Positions 56,050 to 64,000 of a stretch of 64,000 nucleotides of DNA are shown one piece after another. The DNA is from Apoda limacodes (lineage: Eukaryota; Arthropoda; Insecta; Lepidoptera; Limacodidae). Position 1 is the first letter of the stretch; every line of letters starts with the position of its first letter. Both the position numbers and the translations under genes were made by a program. The notes beneath the pieces were generated by a model. The model made no database searches. It had not been told where the DNA came from and worked only from the letters and a program-made list of their open reading frames with translations. The stretch spans positions 27,979,521 through 28,043,520 of the forward strand of contig OX291544.1 in assembly GCA_946406115.1 (NCBI GenBank), read 5' to 3'.

Positions 56050-56860
56050 GCATATTATAATTTAGATAAATATTTGAATGACAAAAACACGTTTGATAAG
56101 TTAAAGGAGCACTCTAAAGACGTAGCTAGGTTAACTTGATAGTGGTTGATGGCGAGTATCAGGGGATGCACCACGTGCAATCCGCCTTTGTTTGCCTGGT
56201 TTTGGTAGGGTTTTGGATGTGTAGGGGTGTGGTGTAGTACGTATGTGTATGTGTGTATATACATGTTTAGATAGATGTTGTGTTCTTGATAGGTTGGTTC
56301 CTGCATGGCTGATTGGTAACGCGTGTACATCTGGAGGTTGCTTGTCACTTCTTCTCCCATTAGGCTAGTTTCAATGATGTGCATTGTGTAGTAGCTGGGC
56401 CTCTTTCGGGTGTGCGATGTCTATTTAAATGTGTGTGTGCATATATGTTTATGTGCTTGTTTGTGTAATGCACCTGCTCGCGTTCGGAGCCCTGCCGCTA
56501 TCGGGCGACCAAACGAGGACTGCATCAGATAGGACCTATCTAAGTTAATTTACGAATAGTTTTTTTTATATACCTATCTTTTATATGTATTTGTATATTT
56601 ATATATATGTATTAATGTATGTCTCTGTATACATATATGAATATGTGCATATATGTTAATTTTATTAAATCTTTAATATGTATATAAATACCTATTTATT
56701 TATTTACATGATTATTAAATAAAAATATGTATGTCTGTATGTATGTATTTGTACGTCTGATATGTAGTGATTTATGATATATGAATATATTTTTCTCGGG
56801 CGTTACTTTAAATCCCGTCACAGAATAATTTAGGACTTTTAGCGTATCACATGGTGCCAC
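56050..56860. repeat. duplicated repeat block with tg/ta microsatellite, copy B
   Basis: Counterpart of 11620-12430, in the same order and orientation ('tttgcctggttttggtaggg', 'cgttactttaaatcccgtca'). Confidence 0.6.
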
Positions 56861-57415
56861 CCCTATGCAATCTGAAAAATAATAAGCAATTGAAATATTA
56901 CCTAAATTTTGTTTTTTTTTAAATCAAACTATTTACATTGTTAATCTTGTTTATTAAGTGTTTCAATACAGAACATGTATTTATTAGTTGATTAACTATA
57001 ATATTATGTTTAATTTGTGATTTTACAAAGACAACCCATTGGATGCACGCAATAAACTTCACTCGATGATTCGAAAGTGTTCTTAAAAACCCATTTGAAT
57101 AAAAATACTTTAAATTTTGAATATCTGTAACTTCAATCCGTTTTAACGTATTATTTCCCTGAATGAAGTTGGTGCACAAAAATAAAATTTTTACAATTAG
57201 GAAGAAGACAAAACCTTAAAGTAATGTATTTTAAACGTTATCGTTTCCCTACCACACAAATTTATACAAAATACAATAAAAAATTTCAAGACACCATCTC
57301 CTATACATAAGGAGTATAGGAATGTCTTGATTCCTCCTGACTATTGAAACAATAAATACGTTCTCATCAAGAGGAACTAAAAAATCATTAGAGAAACCTT
57401 AGGGCAACTCCTCAA
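56861..57415. other. intron 2 of gene B, partly duplicated
   Basis: The part 57275-57410 matches 14370-14545. The frame at 56919-57179 has no recognised family. Nothing else seen. Confidence 0.45.
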
Positions 57416-57419
57416 TTGT

Positions 57420-57890
57420 AGAAAAAAAAAACAAACAATCAAATCTTTCCTCTTTAATAACCTAGAAAATTTCAACCCAATCGGTGAAGCCATTTAATAG
57501 TTGACATACCAACAGCAGCGCCACCTACCGAGTCCAATTGTATTTTTAAATCATCCAGAAAACCATCGAAATACCCATATAAAATTTCAACCCAATCGGA
57601 TCAATCTTTTAGAAGTTATGTGAAAAAGGAAGTAATTACGTAATTAAGTAATTAGGAATGTACGGAAGAATTCTTACTACCCGTTGTCCTATTACTCGTT
57701 TTCCCGTAGGAATGAAGCATTTTTCCGCGGTTAAAAGTAGTCTATGTTCATCAGGGATAATGTCTACTTTTAATGGTAAAACATTTTTCAAATCAGTCCA
57801 ATAGTTTCGGAGCCTATTCAATACAAACAAACAAACAATCAATCAAATCTTTCCTCTTTATAATATTAGTATAGAAGTATATATATATAG
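57420..57890 (-). repeat. RTE/SINE-like repeat
   Basis: Related to 49064-49502: shared 'ttttcccgtaggaatgaagc'-type text and 'aatagtttcggagcctattc'; it ends in an 'atatatatagata' run. Confidence 0.6.
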
Positions 57891-57897
57891 ATAATAT

Positions 57898-58190
57898 TTA
57901 TATCTCGCCAGCTTTCATACGTCCCCACTGTTGGGGCACGGCCTACCCTCATAAGCGAGGGTGATTTGGGCCATAGTCCACACGCGGGCACAGTGGGGGT
58001 TGTGGACTTCACATACGTCGTTTTTTTTTCTTGACGTATGCAGGTTTCCTCATGATGTTTTCCTTCACCGAAAAGTGTACATGAGAAATTAAGAAAAGAC
58101 TCATTGGTACATGCCGACCCGGAGTTCTTACCTCCGCCACTTAGGACGTCAAGTGAAATTTAAACCCCTCGACCACCACCGATGTATGTA
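57898..58190 (+). repeat. lepidopteran SINE
   Basis: Contains 'cccactgttggggcacggcc', 'tttcctcatgatgttttcct', 'tcaccgaaaagtgtacatga' and ends in 'cgaccaccaccgat'. This arrangement is known to me from many moth genomes; the assignment rests on memory of the family, not on a search. Confidence 0.75.
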
Positions 58191-58249
58191 TAACAAAAAG
58201 TGGTTATAATCATAGACATAGGATTTTTTCACTACGTTCAAAAGACCAA

Positions 58250-59715
58250 TAAAGCGTGGAAGAGAGAAGTCCAAATTAAGGGCACTATGCCCATGAGAAA
58301 ATAAGATAGAAGAAAATGGCCGGATATGTCAATAATTACGTCGATATGCGGTGATATAAGCGGATCTATTTTATAGCGATTGGAATTTTCTGTTTTCCTC
58401 CTTGAATCCTTGATTTATATTTTACAATATTTGAATTGTAAATTTGGTATCTTTTTTGTGAGTTTAATAATCCGAATTAATACGCGTTTTACCGGTAATT
58501 TATGATTTTTTTACTACTTTGTTGTTAATTATATTTTATCGAATTTATTCGAAAAATTAACGTAAAAATCAATTTAAATTGTAGTTGACATATTATTCTC
58601 TAGATTTAATACCATATTTCATTGCCAAATCAAGATTTGGGAGATATTTTGTGTAAAATATGTAATCTATAAGTTACGATAAAGATTGACTTAGCACTGA
58701 TGTCATGCGTATCGATATCGATAGTAATGTCTATCGAGAGAGCGAGAAATCCAAATGAAGTGCATAGAACCCGAGACAAAATTAGACAGAAGAAAATAGG
58801 TGCCTATGTCAATGTCTCCCGCGATAAGATCCGGTAAGGTCATCATTTGTTTACTTCGACTCGAATTTTCTTTTTTCTTTCTGTAATCCGTCATTAATAT
58901 TTAAAATATTTTTTAGATAAAAAAGATGTTTATTATATGTTTATTTACAAGACGGAATAATCAGAATTAATACACGTTAAACAGGTAATTTCTACTTTTT
59001 TTACTGCATTGTTGTTTGAATATTTTATCGAATACAGCTGAAAAATCAACGAAAAAAACCATTTGAATCGTAGTTTACATGTTTTTCTACAGATTTGATA
59101 CCATATTTCGTTGCTAAATCAAGATTTGGAGGATATTTTGTGTCAAATATGTAATCATTTAGTTACGATAGATATTGACATAGCGCTGACGTCATGCGTA
59201 TATATAATAAAGTCTATGAGAAGCTCTTAATGCGGCATAAATAGAAACACGTTCATTAAAATTATGATAAAAAACTATAAAATTATATGACCACAAGTAA
59301 AAGGCCATAGCGTTGCTCTTAAGGCGAACGGAATTTTTTTTTAAATAAATAATCCTGGATTAACATACAAACTATTATTTTTATAGGTAACTCTCATGTC
59401 TTGTTCTGTGATTAAATGTGAAGTTACAAGAGATAATAATCCAAATAAGTACACATTTCACATGTAAATTATGATATTATTGCATTGTTGTCATATGTAT
59501 ATTTTATCAGATTGAGTTGAGAATTTTACGGAAAAAAAACAATTTAAATCATAGCTTGCATTTTTTTTGTCTAGATTTACTGAGTACCTACCATTATTTC
59601 GTTGTTAACTAAGAATTTGGAGAGTATTTTGCGTAAAATATGTAGACATTTAGTTACCATAGAGCTTGACAAGGTGGCGACCAACGGCATCAGTATCGAT
59701 AGTAAATCGTTAATG
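58250..59715. repeat. tandem array, three units of about 490 bp
   Basis: The landmark 'accatatttcattgccaaat' occurs at 58611, at 59100 ('accatatttcgttgctaaat') and near 59590 (accattatttcgttgttaa). Other landmarks repeat likewise ('gacatgcgtatcgat'-like ends at about 58705, 59190 and 59690). Spacing is 489 and 490 bp. Units are diverged, the third most. Absent from copy A. Nothing coding seen. Confidence 0.9.
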
Positions 59716-60129
59716 TGTATGTATAGAATATTAATAATATTAATAAGATAATTATTCATAGCCATTCAAAGGTAATCGCAAATTTGTTCGCATCGTTCGC
59801 GCCTTACGAGCCGCATTTATAGAATTAGTATGAAATGCAATAAGTATTGCGGGCACGGTGGGGGTAAATTGTAAGAGGTTGCATAGGATTTTTTACAGAA
59901 TTCAAAAATACGGTGCCCCATATAGTGAGGAAATAATTTAATTGAAACTTGTAATATAAAGTACTTTTATAATGTAAAGTTTAATCTATTTACATTCAGT
60001 GCTTCTAATAATCATCTTTTATACTAGATCTAGTATAAAAGAATACAAAAAATAGAAGAAAAACATGTCAAAATTTCGTTCCACTTCTTATCCACTTGGC
60101 TCCTTAGAATGTTTCTTAACACATTTATA
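59716..60129. other. intron 2 of gene B, nothing recognised
   Basis: AT-rich with a 10-bp inverted repeat at 60027-60043 (tactagatctagta). No open frame or repeat border. Confidence 0.4.
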
Positions 60130-60460
60130 GGAAAAGTACGATCCCAAACTCACAATTCGTATCAAACCTTTAAGTCTGAGGAAAGATGTTGCCTCCCTGT
60201 GTGTGTTCTACCGCTTGTATAATGTGTTCTGTGTTTTGAGGAATTGTTTGTAATAATTTCCACAGCTACTTTCTACCATCGCTCCGCTTGCCATCGACAG
60301 CAAATTCATTCTCACTCTTTGTAACCTTACGACCAGTGCGGTTTGAGAGAAACTTTCTCCCGCGAACGCTTAAGTTGTGGAATGAGTGCCGAGGTTTTCT
60401 TCAGGGACTACAGTATGGGGTGAAGAAAGAAGTGATTAGATTTTTAAATTTCCTATAAGA
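60130..60460 (+). mobile_element. decayed LINE 3' fragment
   Basis: Resembles the C-terminal code of the LINE family ('gatcccaaactcacaattcg', 'gtgtgttctaccgcttgtat', 'ctaccatcgctccgcttgcc') with many changes and without the poly-A end. Older than the other copies. Confidence 0.8.
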
Positions 60461-62677
60461 CGTGATTATAGTCCTAATAGTTTAGGTTATTATGGTATGT
60501 TTACACTCTTGCATTAAACGCTATGCTATGAGGCACATGTACGACCACAATCGTGTAAACAGTTTGCTTTGCCAGACAACGCGTTCCGAGGCTGCGTGGC
60601 GCGAGTGTAAACGCGACATAGTTACCTATGTTTCATTTCATCAGCGCGTTAGTTTGCAATAATTTTGTGAAGGTTAAATTATCGACAGTGTTGTTTGACA
60701 TCACTATTCCACTCACACATTTGCAATTTTTTTTCTGTTTCGTTTTTCATTAAGCATTGTTAATCTTGTACATTCTATATCTATGGTTAAAATACAATAT
60801 TTTTTTTAGTTCACTAGTTACAACAAGCAAATAATACAAGTGAGAACTAGCAAATAAAAATAAAAGAGAAATAATATAGAATTATCTGTAAACAACAGAT
60901 GTAAAACACGCAATACGTAGATTAAGTACTAAGCAAAATGAATACGAGTATGTCATTGAACGCACAAAAATGCTAAATCAGCGGAAGCTTATGTTACTAT
61001 TAACGTTATGCGGTGAATATGATATAGTTAGTGTAAAGTACGTTTTAATATTTTAAGTAATCAATTTTGAGATTGTTGTGTGTAACAGTTGTATATAACT
61101 GATAGAACAAGTATAAAAAGTATTGTATCCCTATAACAAGAATCAAAAAAAATGAGAAGGACCAAGCGCACACATAGGAATCACAAATAGGTTTCGTGCA
61201 TAATTAGAACAATGTTAATACGGTTTGTCTAAGGTAGCTACATCAAACTTAGAAATAACAAACAAAAGTTTAATATTGCTAAAGTGATTAAATGTAAATA
61301 GAAAAACATTTAAAAAAAATAATTGTTTGTAGTAATTTATTTTGTGTTTCATAAATATTATTTTTCATAAATAGTATTGTAAATATTAGCACAAATGTGA
61401 ATAAGAAAATAAAATTATAAGCAGAATTGCAAGGCTTGATTGCAACCTTCGCTATTGCATCACAAATATATGCACGTTGCTACAGAAGAGCACACACTAT
61501 TATCTATGTATTTAAGCTTCAATTATTTTTGATTAGTTACTTCTTACTAGGAGTAGTTGGACAAGCAGTTACTCTGTAAGTTACTCTATAAGCACTGAGT
61601 ATATTACCACTGAAAATATACAACCACATTAACTTGTCAGTTGAGTATTATTTAGTTCAACTTGCTGCTGAACATATATCAACCATTGTCGTTAAAAACT
61701 TCTAGATGCTTGTTTTATATGTAATATATTTTTACATAGCTTAGGTTAGTTACTGGAAAACCACTCATAGACAACGTAGTTTGAACTTAATTTTTGAAAT
61801 TCGCCTTCGGCCCTCCCCAATCCTGATTTGCTTCTTATAATTATATATATAATAGGGTTATATGTCACTTTAAAGCTGGTAATCTACGACCTGTAGGACA
61901 TATATAAAGCCACCTTACTCCAGATACACTGCGTCAGAAGCAGTGTCGCGGCAATAGGCTAAACCCCTGTCACGCGTTCGGCGTGAATAGCGGTTGGTGA
62001 AAGGCTCTCCACCACTGTATGGTGTAGGCGTGTAACCAGCTACTGGTGTCCCCATTTTGGGGACCGTGAAGATTTGCATACATACATACTCATCAATCAA
62101 ACATTTCAAAATTTTGTGCTCGTGTTCTATCTAGGTCTGCAATGAGCTAGTTTCTTTTCAAATTGTAGTATAAGGTATAATATTTTTGCTTTTTATGCCA
62201 ATGATCTGAAATAAAAGTACAAGTTTGTGAAAAAAAAGGACAGACGGAATGAGAACCTCCTCCTTGTTTAAAGTCGGTTACAAACTCAAGATTTTGTAAA
62301 ACCATAGACATGCATATTCGGCTTTAAATCAGTTTTTGCCTTCAGTATACTGACTACTACATTTGTATGAAGCTAGCTACAAGGCGCCCGTAGAACAAAA
62401 AAAAAAAAAAATTATAGCATAAGGTATAATAGGTATAATTTTCTCGATATCGATAATATGCCTGGCTCCGAATTCGAATCAGTAAAATTATCCGTTTACA
62501 AAATTATTTTGACTTTCATTGCTTCCCTACATATCGTTGATGTATTTAAACCATAATCAAGTCGGAATCAGAATATTTCTAACGAGAAAAAGCTCCCCTT
62601 TTTCTTTTGACGTTCTTAAATAAAAGAAACGTGTTTGATTAAACTTGAAAATTAAAGATAAAATTAGCCATGCTAAC
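60461..62677 (-). other. intron 2 of gene B, duplicated in part
   Basis: Blocks 60790-61400 and 62400-62677 match 18980-19600 and 19560-19830. The part 61410-62390 is private to copy B. No exon or other gene was recognised. Confidence 0.5.
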
Positions 62678-62837
62678 CATAAATCGGTCCCCAAAGTGTG
62701 TTTATAATTGATACTAGAGCACAAAAGCGCATTCTTCTTCTGTTCGGGCCTTTCCTGGTAACAACTAAAAAAATCTGCTTGATCAAAGTGAAGTCAAAGA
62801 ATGTGCGTAAGAAATGCGAAAGGCCCCGATCATCGTG
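62678..62837 (-). CDS. SLC46-like transporter gene B, exon 2
   Basis: On the minus strand TTTTCACAG precedes 160 bases encoding HDDRGLSHFLRTFFDFTLIK, then VVTRKGPNRRRMRFCALVSI and INTLWGPIYG, ending G|GTTAGC. It is the intracellular loop between the two halves of the transporter plus TM7, as in gene A. Exons 2-7 of gene B add up to 720 bases, that is 239 residues and a stop; with an exon 1 of about 273 residues as in gene A the protein would have about 512, a normal SLC46 length. Exon 1 lies outside the window. Confidence 0.94.
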
Positions 62838-64000
62838 CTGTGAAAAATAACTTAAGTAAATCATAGTAGTATGTTACTGCTAAGGCGGATAGTCTCATGA
62901 CGCCGTACGTTGTACACGTACAGTCGTCTAATATTTTGTCGTTGTAAATTTTATAACCTCAATATTTGTTAGTCTCCAATGAATAATGGATACTTATGCC
63001 ATTGCCAACCGCACTGGCTCAATGCCAATTGACAGACGTTGTCGATCTAGTGGCCACCATTATTTTTTTAAACTGAGGGCTGTTCAACATAAAAATGCTA
63101 AAGGATACAAAATCTTGTGGTCATGTCCTTTTTTGACATGGCTGATAAAATAATACAATTGTTCTTCGTGCTGTATTCATTTGAAGTTACATCCGAATTG
63201 CACTTTTTTGAAACTTCTTTAACCATGAGCAATCTCGACTTACTGCTTATAGGGCTGATTGGCTCAAACTAAATTAATTTTATAAAAATTTTTTTTTACA
63301 ATAGTTCCGATTCTACGGAACCCTAACTTAAAGCTTGTACGACGCGCACTTGGCTGGCTTTTGTCTGGTCCAGCGTCAGATTTGGAGCACTACATTCTAG
63401 ATAAGTGCTCACCAAGATGAATCCAACTATGTAATTCAAACCCCATCTACCAATAACAATACTCTAGTTCTATTAAGATTCCTCTTAGTTACTATTGTAT
63501 ATTGTTTACTAACAATACTTTGCAGGAACGTTGAAAATTTTCAATGTTTCTGCCGTCACATCACATCGCCATCCATAAGAGTCATAAGTAATATATCGAT
63601 AATGAACAATGTCGGTAGTGTACGTATGTAGACAACACTATTCTCAACCCACACAAAGACAGTTACTAACTCTTACGAAATCAATGATCTTTCATTTACT
63701 GCTTATTGCTTAAGCTGGTCTTTGACGACTCATGGAACAAACTTTAAAGTGTTAAAGAAGGATTAAAGTGGTTGGTGAAAAGAGGCTGTCCTCTACAACA
63801 TGATGTGTATATCTAGCCTCTAATTATTCTATTCGAGGCCTCAAAACCATGAAGTCATATAACAATACCTACATACATAATAAAATTATTGATGAACAAC
63901 AATAAGTCCTCAGACGGCAGATTTATAGAGCGTTCAATTCACTGTTATTTTTGTGAACTCCAAAACAGGAACATACAAAAAGTGTTGTATACACGATTTA
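62838..64000 (-). other. intron 1 of gene B, reaching the right window edge
   Basis: It matches intron 1 of gene A to the last base of the window (63990 corresponds to about 20795). Since exon 1 of gene A ends 110 bp further, exon 1 of gene B should start about 110 bp past the edge. B has an insertion at about 63240-63690 that contains a reversed MITE fragment (63290-63365). Confidence 0.8.
63290..63365 (-). repeat. fragment of the 'cggccaagt' repeat family, reversed
   Basis: Contains 'ctacggaaccctaactt' and 'cgacgcgcacttggctggc', the reversed head of the family. Diverged. Confidence 0.55.

Overview
This is eukaryotic, insect-type DNA, most likely from a moth or butterfly. It is AT-rich and packed with decayed retroelements and short repeats of types I know from lepidopteran genomes (a SINE with a 'cccactg..ggg' head, 'cggccaagtgcgagtcggactcgcgcac' repeats, 'actagcttttgcc' repeats). 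The genes have introns with GT/AG borders. There is no bacterial gene organisation, CRISPR array or operon.

The host genes are easy to miss because they lie on the minus strand in short exons between transposon debris. Both belong to the SLC46 (proton-coupled-folate-transporter-like) group of the major facilitator superfamily. Gene B has exons 2-7 here (62678-62837, 49968-50069, 46327-46464, 44849-44932, 42845-43001, 41724-41802). All splice phases agree and it ends in a stop; its first exon should lie about 0.1 kb past the right edge. Gene A, a tandem paralogue about 40 kb away, has exon 1 (20908-21726), exon 2 (19831-19990) and exon 3 (9772-9873). Its exons 4-7 are not in the window.

The two copies sit in colinear direct repeats (about 8.3-20.8 kb and 47.5-64.0 kb), interrupted by insertions private to one copy. 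The left end of detectable similarity falls inside a Tc1-like element. This is an old segmental duplication, or less likely an uncollapsed allele in the assembly.

Layout: 0-3.6 kb Ty3/gypsy element (minus, cut by the window edge); 3.9-6.6 BEL/Pao element (minus); 6.6-8.3 RNase H-bearing LINE (plus); 8.3-21.7 gene A with a Tc1 relic, gypsy integrase relic, chimeric LINE and EN-RT fused LINE in its introns; 21.7-24.3 upstream region with a CpG-rich patch, a perfect CRE and a possible 45-codon gene; 24.3-28.0 second BEL/Pao relic; 28-32 AT-rich DNA with tandem repeats; 32.9-34.5 large foldback element; 37.6-40.5 LINE with a 438-codon open RT; 41.7-64 gene B, its introns filled with repeats, including a LINE nested in a MITE-like repeat and a three-unit 490-bp tandem array.

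Nearly all other open frames are transposon remnants. All identifications are by eye from motifs; no database search was run.
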